Of a DNA stretch of 64,000 bases, positions 9,041-17,581 are shown in pieces. The notes below the pieces were generated by a model. The model was not told where the DNA came from, did not search any database, and saw only the letters and a program-made list of their open reading frames with translations. Origin of the DNA: Malaciobacter halophilus (GTDB taxonomy: Bacteria > Campylobacterota > Campylobacteria > Campylobacterales > Arcobacteraceae); assembly GCF_002837275.1 (NCBI RefSeq), contig NZ_NXIF01000041.1, positions 24,709 through 88,708 of the forward strand, read 5' to 3'. Position numbers and translations under genes: made by a program. Every line of letters begins with the position of its first letter. Positions within the stretch are counted from its first letter, which is position 1.

Positions 9041-9130
9041 TTACTCTCTTTAAAGTTAATTTTCCGCGATTATACTAAAACTTTACTTAAATTAAGTGCT
9101 TTTTCAAAAATTACTTTTATATGAATAAAA

Positions 9131-9160
9131 ATTCATTTTTAATTCATAAAGTGTTCATTA
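9131..9160 (+). promoter_or_regulatory. Three TTCAT direct repeats at 11-bp spacing upstream of the ABC/oxidase-like operon
   Basis: TTCAT occurs at 9132, 9143 and 9154, exactly 11 bases apart, each followed by A/T-rich bases. Tandem repeats one helical turn apart are typical of OmpR/PhoB-class response regulator sites. The same motif and spacing recur just before the response-regulator gene at 15140. Confidence 0.55.
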
Positions 9161-9200
9161 AAAGTTGATAAATTTCATAAACAATTTAAAAAGGAAAAAA

Positions 9201-10280
9201 ATGCCACATGCAATTAAAGCCATAAAAGCAAATAGGCTAAAAACATCACTTATCATATTAAGTTTGGTTTTCTCTATTACTTCAATCTTTTTAATCACTT
9301 CAATTTCAAATGGGGTGATTTCTATGTATTCTTCAATGCTAAAAAGTGATGGAGACATAATCATTACTCAAAAAAATATCTCTGATACTTTTTTTTCAAA
9401 TGTAGATATTAAACTAATTGAAAAAATAAAAACTTTAGATGAAGTTACAAAAGCTTCAGCTCTTATAGTAGCAGCTTCAATGGTCGAAGAACTTCCTATT
9501 GTTGCTATTTACGGTGTTACAAAAAATAGATTTGAAAACTACAATTTAATAAAGGGTGCTTATCCAAAAGAGAATGAAGTTCTTCTAGGAAAATCAATAT
9601 ATGAAAACCTAGATAAAAAAGATGAGATAAAACTTTCAAACAAAGTTTTTAAAGTAGCAGGTGTTTTTGAAAGCTCTATTGGTTTTGAAAATGGAGGTGC
9701 TGTTTTAAATATAAATGATGCTAGTAAAATCTTTAATAAAAGTGCATCTATGATTATGGTTAACTGTAAAATAGATACAGATATTGAAAAACTTGCACTA
9801 AAAATAAATCTTTTTGATAAAGAGATTGAAGCAAAGTCAACAAGGAATTTTGTTGATAATTACAACCAATTTAAGATAATCAAAACTTCATCAAATGTGA
9901 TTTCATTTATATCTTTTTGTATGGAGCTTTTAACAATTACTTCAATTTTAAGTATCACTATAAATCAAAGAAAAAGCGAATTTGGTATTAAAAGAGCTAT
10001 AGGAATTTCTATGAAGAAAATAATTTTTCAAATAGTTAATGAAGCTCTTATCTTAGGGGTTTTAGGTTTTTTTATGGCTTTAATACTTTCAAACCTTGCA
10101 CTATTTCTTATAAAAAACAACTCATTTTTACAAGGTTATGTTAATGGTGAGATTTCACTAGAGATAACTATTTTTATCTTCTTTACAACTCTTACAATCT
10201 CTATTTTAGGTTCTATTTTTCCTGCTTTAAATGCTTCAAAAACAGACCCAATTGTTTTAATCCAAGGAGATAAAATATGA
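9201..10280 (+). CDS. ABC transporter permease, MacB/FtsX type
   Basis: I choose the ATG at 9201 (after AAAAAGG) over an upstream TTG, giving 359 residues. There is a membrane helix near residues 15-37, a long periplasmic MacB-type core domain (about 40-230), and three C-terminal helices typical of FtsX domains, with the family pattern KSEFGIKRAIG before the third helix. Such permeases drive mechanotransmission or lipoprotein/lipid or small-molecule export with an ATPase partner. The stop codon overlaps the ATPase start (ATGA). No membrane-fusion protein or TolC gene is beside it, so it is not a complete MacAB-TolC pump. Substrate unknown. Confidence 0.85.
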   Translation: MPHAIKAIKANRLKTSLIILSLVFSITSIFLITSISNGVISMYSSMLKSDGDIIITQKNISDTFFSNVDIKLIEKIKTLDEVTKASALIVAASMVEELPIVAIYGVTKNRFENYNLIKGAYPKENEVLLGKSIYENLDKKDEIKLSNKVFKVAGVFESSIGFENGGAVLNINDASKIFNKSASMIMVNCKIDTDIEKLALKINLFDKEIEAKSTRNFVDNYNQFKIIKTSSNVISFISFCMELLTITSILSITINQRKSEFGIKRAIGISMKKIIFQIVNEALILGVLGFFMALILSNLALFLIKNNSFLQGYVNGEISLEITIFIFFTTLTISILGSIFPALNASKTDPIVLIQGDKI

Positions 10281-10897
10281 TTACTTTAAAAGATGTTATC
10301 AAAAAGTATGATAGAGATTTTGCATTAAAAAATGTAAATCTAAATATCAAAAAAGGTTCTTTTGTAGCTATTACAGGGGAGAGTGGAAGTGGAAAAACTA
10401 CTTTACTTTCTATTTTATCAACTCTTCTTAAACCAAACTCTGGAGAGATTGTTTTTGAAGATACAGAATATAAAGAGATTAAAGATATTGATAAATTTAG
10501 ACAAATGAACATTGGATTTGTTTTTCAGTTTCACTATTTAATAAACTATTTAAATGTAAAAGAAAATATTCTTCTTGCAAATGAAAAAGCAAGTGATAAA
10601 GAAATAGATGAACTTCTTACTATCTTAGAAATACAAAAACTAAAAAACTATTATCCAAATGAAATTTCAGGGGGACAAAGACAAAGAGTTGCTATTGCAA
10701 GGGCTTTAATAAACCGTCCAAAAGTGATTTTTGCCGATGAGCCAACTGGAAACTTAGATTCAAAAAACTCTTTAAATGTTTTTAATCTTTTTAAATCACT
10801 TTCAAATAATGGAGTAACAATAGTTGTTGCAACCCACGATAAAGAGTTAGCAAAACTTGCTGATATAACATTGGAGGTAAAAGATGGGCAACTTTAA
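10277..10897 (+). CDS. ABC transporter ATP-binding protein (LolD/MacB type)
   Basis: 206 residues. Walker A is GESGSGKTTLLS near residue 34, the signature SGGQRQRVAIARAL lies near 132-145, Walker B and D-loop are FADEPTGNLDS, and the H-loop is VVATHDKEL. The protein is somewhat short but complete. It starts in a 4-base overlap with the permease and its end overlaps the next gene by 14 bases, so the three are probably translationally coupled. It would hydrolyse ATP on the cytoplasmic face to drive the permease. Confidence 0.93.
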   Translation: MITLKDVIKKYDRDFALKNVNLNIKKGSFVAITGESGSGKTTLLSILSTLLKPNSGEIVFEDTEYKEIKDIDKFRQMNIGFVFQFHYLINYLNVKENILLANEKASDKEIDELLTILEIQKLKNYYPNEISGGQRQRVAIARALINRPKVIFADEPTGNLDSKNSLNVFNLFKSLSNNGVTIVVATHDKELAKLADITLEVKDGQL

Positions 10898-12446
10898 TAT
10901 TTTTATAGAAAAACAGTTTAGAATCTCTTTACTATTTTTCTTTTTAGGTCTGTTTTTTGGTATTTTATACTCTGTAAATTTACTTGGGGTATTTATTGAT
11001 TCAACAACATTAAACCCAGTAAATATAAGAAGTTTACATATTTCACTTATGCTTTATGGTTTTATTCCACTTATGCTTTCATATTTACCATTTTTACTTA
11101 TAAATAAAGAAGTGGGTTCTTGTAAAGATGGACTTTTTTATTTAAATCTATATACTATCTTTTGGTATATCTTTTTAATCTTTATGATTTCTTCACTACT
11201 TTTTGGGAACACAAGAGGTTTAGCTTTTTATGATTTTCCATATGAATTAAACTTTATTTTAAGTCTTGCTGGAGTTTTTTATATCATAGCTTTATATAAA
11301 TTTATCAAGCAGTACGGAGTAAAACCTTTATGGGTTAAAGTATCTTTATATATTGTTTTAACTGCTCCTTTTGCACTTTTAGTTCTTATGAATCCTACAA
11401 TTGGACAAGTTGAAAAAACAGTTACAGGTCCTCATGGTGATAATACACTTGGAATGAGTTTTGCATTAATTCCAATTTACTTTTTAATCATCAAACTTCT
11501 AAGCCAAAATGAGTTTAAAGCTAGATGGAATATCCTTTGGATTACTCCTTTATTTTTTTATATCATCTCAGTTCTTTATAGAAGTTTTATAGGAGAGCTA
11601 ACTTATAACCAAGAGTGGTTTTTCCAATACCTTACTTTACTTTATGTGCCACTTTTATATAGATGGTATAAAGATGCAAAGATAGAGAAGTATGCAAAAC
11701 TTGCACTTCTTATCTCTATAGCTTCATTTCTTTTTGTGGATATTGAAGGGAATATTCTATTTATTCCAGAAATAAGATGGTTATTTCATAGAAATGATTT
11801 AATTGTAGCCCATGCTCATGTTGCTATGGGAATCTCTGTTTTCTTTATGGTTATTTCAATGTTTGTTTCACATATCAAAGAGCTTCAAACACTAAAGTTT
11901 TATAGTTTTTATCTTTTTGGTCTTATAGGAATTTTCACTGTTTTATCTCTAAGTGGTTTTGTTCAAGCAGGAATTTTAAAAGCTTCTATTCATAACTTTT
12001 GGATTGCAAGAACTATCTTTGGGATATTTGCTTTTCTTTCAGTTTTAGCCTTTGTAAATATAAAGTTCAAACTTACAAACTTACAAAAGTATAACCTTTT
12101 TGGCTTTTTAAATGATGGTTTAGGAGGAGTGTTTTTAATCTTTCTTGCTAGTTTTATCTATCCAAGTTTAAACTTTAGTTTTGAAGGGAAATATGAATAT
12201 ATCGTTTTTGCTTTTGTAAGTATGACTGGACTTATTCACTTCTTAGCATTAAAGTATAAAGAGTATGAATCAATTCTTACAAAATTAACTGTTTTTATTA
12301 GAGTTTTTATAAGTTCATTATTTTTCTCACTTTATACAGCTGGAACTTTAGAAATTGTTGCACTATTTATATCAGCCTTTGATATTTCAATGGTGGTTTT
12401 TTACCTACTTTATTTTTATAAAAAGGAGCAGTTATGCAAAAATTAG
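10884..12446 (+). CDS. Heme-copper oxidase subunit I-like membrane protein lacking most CuB ligands
   Basis: A 520-residue protein with about 12 membrane helices. Histidines sit where subunit I of heme-copper oxidases binds hemes: SLHISLMLYGF (His52, helix II) and NDLIVAHAHVAMG (His310 and His312, helix X-like). TGPHGDNTLGM (His184) resembles the helix-VI CuB histidine of cbb3 oxidases, but the expected His-His pair of helix VII is missing: the matching stretch reads YRSFIGELTY. It may therefore bind two hemes without a normal O2-reducing centre. No subunit II/III or CcoO/CcoP gene is near. The family assignment is by motif reading only; it sits inside an ABC-transporter/YceI operon, overlapping both neighbours. 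Confidence 0.55.
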   Translation: MGNFNIFIEKQFRISLLFFFLGLFFGILYSVNLLGVFIDSTTLNPVNIRSLHISLMLYGFIPLMLSYLPFLLINKEVGSCKDGLFYLNLYTIFWYIFLIFMISSLLFGNTRGLAFYDFPYELNFILSLAGVFYIIALYKFIKQYGVKPLWVKVSLYIVLTAPFALLVLMNPTIGQVEKTVTGPHGDNTLGMSFALIPIYFLIIKLLSQNEFKARWNILWITPLFFYIISVLYRSFIGELTYNQEWFFQYLTLLYVPLLYRWYKDAKIEKYAKLALLISIASFLFVDIEGNILFIPEIRWLFHRNDLIVAHAHVAMGISVFFMVISMFVSHIKELQTLKFYSFYLFGLIGIFTVLSLSGFVQAGILKASIHNFWIARTIFGIFAFLSVLAFVNIKFKLTNLQKYNLFGFLNDGLGGVFLIFLASFIYPSLNFSFEGKYEYIVFAFVSMTGLIHFLALKYKEYESILTKLTVFIRVFISSLFFSLYTAGTLEIVALFISAFDISMVVFYLLYFYKKEQLCKN

Positions 12447-13408
12447 CCCTAGTATTTTTTATTGCTTTTGAGTTATGTTACTACTTACTTATAGCACAAA
12501 CAGGTATTGTTGAGCATTTAGCCTCAAATATCTTTGTTATAGCCCCTCTTCCTATTGGAGGAGTTATTGGTTCAATATTAAGTTTTTATATTAAGACATC
12601 AAATAAAAATAAGATATTTTCATTTTTACTTCTACAATTAGCAGTTAGTTTTTTCTATCCAAATTTAAATGCCTTACTTCTATTTATACTTGGAATAAGT
12701 GTTGGGGCTTTAGCACCGTTATTAATAAATGAGCTAAAAAAAGCTTCAAATATACAATTGGGTTTTGCCCTAGCTATTTCATATGCTTTAGGAACTTTTC
12801 TTTTCACATATGAAGCTTCACAAAGAGGCTCAATTGCAATTGCTTTTACTATAATTGCTCTACTTTCATCACTATTTATAAATCAAAAAGAGCATAAAGA
12901 TTTAATAAGTAATAACTACTCATACTCACTATTTGTGATGGTTTTATGGATTTTCCTTGACTCAACTTTATTTGAAACACTTTCAAGGGATTTAAGTACT
13001 TCTATTTGGAGAGATGGTTTTACTTTAGAGATAATTGTTTTTCATCTAATTGGAGTAGTAAGTGCATTTTATATCAAGATGGAAAAAACACAAAAAGAGC
13101 TTCTTATCTTAACTCTTTTTGCCCTTTCATATCTATTTTATTTCCTACATGAAGGTTTTATTTTATCACTTGTTTATCCTTTTGTAATCTCTCTTTACAA
13201 CGTAGTAATACTTCAAACTATTGTAAAAAAAGATTTAAAAACACTAGGTATTTATATGGTATTTATTGGATGGGCTGCATCAGGAGCTGGATTATTTGTA
13301 GCTTTAGAAAATCTAACATATTTTGTTCCAGTTATATTCTTAGTTTGCTTAATCAAAATTCTAACAACACAACAAACACAAAAAAAGGAGTTACCATGGC
13401 TAAATTAG
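12434..13408 (+). CDS. Polytopic membrane protein of unknown function
   Basis: 324 residues, nearly all hydrophobic, with about ten predicted membrane helices and short loops. I do not recognise a family; the helix count and small loops are loosely reminiscent of MFS carriers or NnrS-like proteins, but no signature is visible. It starts 13 bases inside the end of the oxidase-like gene, after an AAAAGGAG sequence, and its end overlaps the YceI gene, so it is probably made together with them. A partner role for the oxidase-like protein is inference. Confidence 0.7.
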   Translation: MQKLALVFFIAFELCYYLLIAQTGIVEHLASNIFVIAPLPIGGVIGSILSFYIKTSNKNKIFSFLLLQLAVSFFYPNLNALLLFILGISVGALAPLLINELKKASNIQLGFALAISYALGTFLFTYEASQRGSIAIAFTIIALLSSLFINQKEHKDLISNNYSYSLFVMVLWIFLDSTLFETLSRDLSTSIWRDGFTLEIIVFHLIGVVSAFYIKMEKTQKELLILTLFALSYLFYFLHEGFILSLVYPFVISLYNVVILQTIVKKDLKTLGIYMVFIGWAASGAGLFVALENLTYFVPVIFLVCLIKILTTQQTQKKELPWLN

Positions 13409-13929
13409 TATTTACATTAATATTTGCAGCACTTTTAAGTTCAGCAAATGCTCAAAATCTACAGTTTGTAGATGGAGAAATAAAAGCCCACACGGAAGTT
13501 TTTGGAGATAGAAATATCAATCCATTTACAAAAGATATCTCTTCACATTTATCAATTGATAATAGTATTGATTCATTAAAAGGAACTATCTCTTTAACAA
13601 CTTTTTCACTTCATAGTGACAATGAAAAAAGAGATTTACATATGTATGAAAGTTTACACTCAAAAGCTTTTCCTCAAATCTCTTTTAGATTAGATTCAAT
13701 AGAAAAACTTGATAATAGTTTTTTAATCAAAGGTTTTCTTACTTTAAATGGTTTAGAAAAAGAGGTTAGTTCCCTTGCACAAATAGAAGATAAAAACAAT
13801 CACTTAGTTTTAGATGGAAGTTTTTCTATTAAATTAACATCATTTAATCTTGAACCACCAAGAATGCTTTTCTTAACAGTTAGAGATCAAATAGATATCT
13901 CTTATCATTTAGATTATATAAAAGGATAG
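13396..13929 (+). CDS. YceI family periplasmic protein
   Basis: I choose the ATG at 13396 (after AAGGAG), giving 177 residues with a clear signal peptide (LIFAALLSSANA). The mature part follows the YceI lipocalin-like beta-barrel pattern: FTKDISSHLSID, an SLKGTISL strand, then MYESLHSKAFPQISF, and FLTLNGLEKEV. YceI proteins bind isoprenoid chains such as quinones in the periplasm. In this operon that suggests handling of a quinone or other polyprenyl compound, possibly for the oxidase-like protein; this is inference. It overlaps the preceding gene by 13 bases. Confidence 0.85.
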   Translation: MAKLVFTLIFAALLSSANAQNLQFVDGEIKAHTEVFGDRNINPFTKDISSHLSIDNSIDSLKGTISLTTFSLHSDNEKRDLHMYESLHSKAFPQISFRLDSIEKLDNSFLIKGFLTLNGLEKEVSSLAQIEDKNNHLVLDGSFSIKLTSFNLEPPRMLFLTVRDQIDISYHLDYIKG

Positions 13930-13933
13930 ATTT

Positions 13934-14383
13934 ATGAAAAAAATTATTCTACTTCTTTCTTTAGTACTTTGTGCTTTTTCACAAGAACTACTTGTAAATG
14001 AAAAAATATCTAATTTCTCTTTGGCTAATCAATTTGATGAGAAGAAAACAATTGATGAAAAGGTACAAACAATAATTGTCTCTTTTGAAAAAGGAACAGG
14101 AAAAGAGGTAAATGAATTCTTAGAGGAAAAAAATCCAGATTTCCTTGAAAATCACAATGCTATTTTTATAGCAAATATTTCAGGAATGCCTATGTTTATT
14201 ACAAAGATGTTTGCTCTTCCTAAAATGAAGAACTATAAACATGAGATTCTTCTTATCTATGATGAAAAAGATAATAGGTTTAAAGCAAAAGAAGGAATGT
14301 CAACTTTATATGAACTTGAAGATGGTGTAATAAAAAGTATCAAGTTTATTTCAAAAGATGAGTTAGAAAAAGTTTTCCTATGA
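13934..14383 (+). CDS. YtfJ-like periplasmic thioredoxin-fold protein
   Basis: 149 residues with a signal peptide (about residues 1-17, ending FSQE). The mature part has features of the YtfJ/thioredoxin-like family: IIVSFEKGTGKE, the FITKMFALPKM region and HEILLIYDEK, with no CxxC redox pair. It is thus unlikely to be a disulfide oxidoreductase. It begins four bases after the YceI gene and its stop overlaps the next start (ATGA). Role unknown; the fold call is tentative. Confidence 0.55.
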   Translation: MKKIILLLSLVLCAFSQELLVNEKISNFSLANQFDEKKTIDEKVQTIIVSFEKGTGKEVNEFLEEKNPDFLENHNAIFIANISGMPMFITKMFALPKMKNYKHEILLIYDEKDNRFKAKEGMSTLYELEDGVIKSIKFISKDELEKVFL

Positions 14384-15099
14384 AACTACCTAGATTAGAG
14401 ATAAAAAACCTTAAAGTTGAAAGTGAGAATTTGTATGGTTTGCAAATTCTTCACTTAAGTGATTTACATATAAATAAAAAAACAAAAGTAGAAGATATAA
14501 ATAATCTTGTATCTTTTTGTGATAAATTAAAATATGATTTCTTAGCACTTACAGGAGATATTATTGATTGTAAACCAAATAAAATAATACCTCAGCTTGA
14601 AGCCTTAAATCTTTTAAAAGGGGTATTTTATGTAAGTGGTAACCATGATTTGTTTTATGGAATAAAAAAGCTAAAAGCTCTTTTATCAAACTTTACTTTT
14701 TTAGATAATAAAACTACTTTTATAAGATACCAAAACAGAGATATCGCCCTAGCTGGAATAAGTGATAGATTCTCAAAGTTTTTTAAAATAAAAAGAGAAG
14801 AAAAAAAAGTCTTTGAGTTTTTAAAAAACAATAAAGACACAATCTTACTTGCTCACCAACCAAAAGATTACTCTTTAGCAGTAAATTCAAATACTAAACT
14901 TTTTTTATGTGGACATACTCACGGAGGTCAGGTTTTCCCTTTCCATTATTTTGTAAAGCTTTTCCAACCTTTTTTAGCAGGAGTTTTTTATAAAAAAGAC
15001 ACTTGTATTTACGTAAACAAAGGCTTAGGAACTTGGGGTATTGATTTTAGATATAAAGCAGACAGTGAAATAACTCTTTTAAAATTAATAAATAATTAG
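14380..15099 (+). CDS. Calcineurin-like metallophosphoesterase (soluble)
   Basis: 239 residues without membrane anchor. The five family motifs are present: SDLHINKK (Asp28, His30), GDIID, GNHDLF, LAHQPKD and CGHTHGGQ near residue 180. It is a shorter paralogue of the membrane-bound enzyme at 4901; both end with a conserved SEITLLKL segment. It is the last gene of the ABC/oxidase-like operon, joined by an ATGA overlap. The substrate could be a phospho- or pyrophospho-lipid, given the YceI and ABC neighbours, but nothing in the sequence decides that. Confidence 0.85.
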   Translation: MKLPRLEIKNLKVESENLYGLQILHLSDLHINKKTKVEDINNLVSFCDKLKYDFLALTGDIIDCKPNKIIPQLEALNLLKGVFYVSGNHDLFYGIKKLKALLSNFTFLDNKTTFIRYQNRDIALAGISDRFSKFFKIKREEKKVFEFLKNNKDTILLAHQPKDYSLAVNSNTKLFLCGHTHGGQVFPFHYFVKLFQPFLAGVFYKKDTCIYVNKGLGTWGIDFRYKADSEITLLKLINN

Positions 15100-15100
15100 T

Positions 15101-15120
15101 ATTCATATTATATTCATATT
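15101..15120 (+). promoter_or_regulatory. Two ATTCATATT direct repeats, 11-bp spacing, before the response regulator
   Basis: ATTCATATT starts at 15101 and again at 15112. They lie in the -35 region of a TATAAT at 15128-15133. This is the same TTCAT motif and spacing as found before the operon at 9201, suggesting autoregulation. Confidence 0.55.
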
Positions 15121-15139
15121 TTTGTACTATAATTTATTT

Positions 15140-15808
15140 ATGAAAATTTTAATTATAGAAGATGATGAAAAAATCATAAACTTTTTAAAAAAAGGTCTTG
15201 AAGAAGAGTCTTATAGTGTAGATTACTCTTTAAATGGAGATGAGGGTATTTACTTAGCTAGTGTAAATGACTATGACTTAATACTTCTTGATATCATGCT
15301 TCCTATTAAAGATGGCATTAAAGTATGTAAAACTCTTAGGGCTGACGGTATTAATACTCCTATTATAATGCTTACAGCAAAAGACTCTATTGAAGATAAG
15401 ATAAAAGGCTTAGATATTGGAGCAAATGATTATTTAGCTAAACCTTTTTCATTTAGTGAACTACTTGCTAGAATAAGAGTACAACTAAGAGCTACTAATC
15501 AAAATCAAACTACTCTTAAACTAGCTGATTTAGAATTAGATTTACTTACTAAAACAGCAAAAAGAGGTGAAGACACTATAAATCTTACTGCAAAAGAGTT
15601 TGCACTTTTAGAGTATCTAATAAAAAACCAAAACAAAGTTCTATCAGAAAGTGTTATTAGTTCTTCATTAAGTAATATGGATGATATGAACATGAGTAAT
15701 GTGGTAAATGTATATATCTATAGACTAAGAAATAAAATTGATAAACCATATGAAAAGAAACTTATCAAAACAATTAGAGGCTTAGGGTTTAAAATAAGTG
15801 ATGACTAA
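15140..15808 (+). CDS. OmpR-family response regulator
   Basis: I place the start at the ATG at 15140 (MKILIIEDDEKI, the usual start of a receiver domain), giving 222 residues; an in-frame TTG 18 bases upstream adds nothing. The receiver domain holds the acidic pair EDD, the phospho-acceptor in LILLDIMLP (near residue 50) and the Lys in YLAKPFSF. A winged-helix output domain occupies about 125-222. There is no Shine-Dalgarno, and a TATAAT ends seven bases before the ATG, so the mRNA may be leaderless. It overlaps the kinase gene that follows and probably controls itself and the 9.2-15.1 kb operon. Confidence 0.93.
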   Translation: MKILIIEDDEKIINFLKKGLEEESYSVDYSLNGDEGIYLASVNDYDLILLDIMLPIKDGIKVCKTLRADGINTPIIMLTAKDSIEDKIKGLDIGANDYLAKPFSFSELLARIRVQLRATNQNQTTLKLADLELDLLTKTAKRGEDTINLTAKEFALLEYLIKNQNKVLSESVISSSLSNMDDMNMSNVVNVYIYRLRNKIDKPYEKKLIKTIRGLGFKISDD

Positions 15809-17177
15809 TCTATCTATTAAAAGAAAACTTCTTATTTATAATATCTTTATACAAGTATTAATCTTAATGCTTTTCTCTTTTTCTATTTATAAAACATTAG
15901 AAGTATCATCAAAGGATAAGTTAGAAGCTACTTTAAAAGTGATTTTACTTGATATTGCAGACGATATTATAGAGCATAAAAAAGAGCTTACTACAAGAGA
16001 GTTTGATGAGGAAAAAGAGTATAAGTTTGAGCCTTTATATATTAGACTTTTAAAAGAAGAAAATAGATACAAAGAGATAAAGAATACAAACTTCCCAAAT
16101 GATATAAAAACAGAAGATAACTATCTAAAAGCTCTTACTTTAAACTATATAGATTTTGAATACCAAGAGCACTATATAATTAGTAGACTAAAGATCCAAA
16201 TGGATAAAAAAAATTATGTTCTTGAAGTTGCTACAAACTTCTCAACCATAAACTCAACTTTGGAAAACCTAATTTACATTTTATTGTTTATTGTTCCTGT
16301 TATTTTAGTTTTATCTATTATTGGTGGATACTTCTTAATATATAAATCTTTTTTACCTATTGAAAAACTACTTCAAAACCTAAAAAATATAAATGCAAGT
16401 GATTTATCAAAAAGATTAGAATCAAAAAACAAAAATGATGAAATAGATTTACTTTCACAAGAGATAAACAATCTTTTACAAAGACTTGAAATCTCTTTTG
16501 ATAAGGTTTCACAGTTTAGTTCTGATGCTTCCCATGAACTTAAAACACCCCTTACTATTATTAGAGGCGAAATAGAGATAGCCCTTAGAAAAGATAGAAG
16601 TTCAAATGAATATAAAGATACTTTAACAAACTGCTTAGATGAACTTATTACTATACAGCAAACAATAGATGATTTACTATTTTTAGCTAAAAATGAGCAT
16701 GAAGTATTAGAACAAAATGAAGAAGAGATATACTTAGATGAGGTCTCACTTGAAGCTTATAAAGAGATGCAAACCTTTGCAAAACTAAAAAATATCAAAC
16801 TTGAATGTCAAATAAAAGAACCTCTACAAATCAAAGGTCACCATAAATTACTAAAAATAGCTATAAAAAATATTTTAAAAAATGCTATTACTTTTAGTCA
16901 TGAAAACTCAACAGTTACTATTTCAAACTATCAAGATAAAGATAATCAAGTTATTTGTATAGAAGATAAAGGAATTGGTATTTCAAAAGAAGACCAAGAA
17001 AAAATATTCGATAAATTTTATAGAACAGATAAAAGTAGAAATAAAGAGTCTGGGGGAACTGGACTTGGAATGTCTATTGTAGAAAAGATTGTGAAAACTC
17101 ACAAAGGAGAAATAAAACTTCAAAGTGAAGAGAATCTTGGAACAAAAGTATATTTTATATTCAAATTTTTAAATTAA
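15801..17177 (+). CDS. Sensor histidine kinase (OmpR-type partner)
   Basis: About 459 residues; a GTG at 15798 is a possible alternative start one codon earlier. It has membrane helices near 10-30 and 155-180 around a periplasmic sensor of about 120 residues, a HAMP region, and HisKA with SSDASHELKTPLTIIRGE (His about 250). The ATP-binding domain shows the N-box ILKNAITFSHEN and the G-boxes DKGIGIS and GTGLGMSIV. It overlaps the response-regulator gene, with which it should form a two-component pair. The signal is unknown; the sensor has no recognisable domain. Confidence 0.93.
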   Translation: MTNLSIKRKLLIYNIFIQVLILMLFSFSIYKTLEVSSKDKLEATLKVILLDIADDIIEHKKELTTREFDEEKEYKFEPLYIRLLKEENRYKEIKNTNFPNDIKTEDNYLKALTLNYIDFEYQEHYIISRLKIQMDKKNYVLEVATNFSTINSTLENLIYILLFIVPVILVLSIIGGYFLIYKSFLPIEKLLQNLKNINASDLSKRLESKNKNDEIDLLSQEINNLLQRLEISFDKVSQFSSDASHELKTPLTIIRGEIEIALRKDRSSNEYKDTLTNCLDELITIQQTIDDLLFLAKNEHEVLEQNEEEIYLDEVSLEAYKEMQTFAKLKNIKLECQIKEPLQIKGHHKLLKIAIKNILKNAITFSHENSTVTISNYQDKDNQVICIEDKGIGISKEDQEKIFDKFYRTDKSRNKESGGTGLGMSIVEKIVKTHKGEIKLQSEENLGTKVYFIFKFLN

Positions 17178-17581
17178 TTAAAATTATATTTAAAATATAT
17201 ACTTTATAAAAATTTAATATTTTAAAATAGAAAAATACAGTTCTATTATTATTCATAAAATAAGGTTTTATAAATTATTTTAAGACTTTTAAGTTATTTA
17301 ATTTTATTATTTTTTCTTATAGTATTTTTATATTATTTTTAAAATTTTTCCTAAAAAAGGTGTTTTAAAACATAAATGGTAAAAAATATTTTACCATTTT
17401 TTAATATATATTAAAGTTATTTTTGCTAATATTTTAATCAGATTTGTGGTACAAATTGACATCTTGACAAAAACTTTCAAGTTCTGTCTTTATCTTACAT
17501 TTAAAAATAGTGTAAAGTAAAACTCTTCATTTTTTATTGCTATTTTTAAAATTACTTACTTTAAAACTCTTAGGAGTATAT
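17178..17581. other. 404-base AT-rich non-coding region between the kinase gene and yedE
   Basis: No open frame of note is present. It contains a terminator-like hairpin at 17375-17402, a TTGACA at 17464 inside CTTGACA-N5-TTTCAAG, and short inverted bits (TTACA...TGTAA) closer to yedE. The second half probably holds the yedE promoter. I see no recognisable riboswitch or RNA. Confidence 0.5.
17375..17402 (+). terminator. Terminator-like hairpin downstream of the histidine kinase
   Basis: A 10-bp stem (AATGGTAAAA and complement) with loop AATA and a T run. It lies about 200 bases past the kinase stop, so either the kinase mRNA has a long 3' end or a small RNA ends here. Confidence 0.65.
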
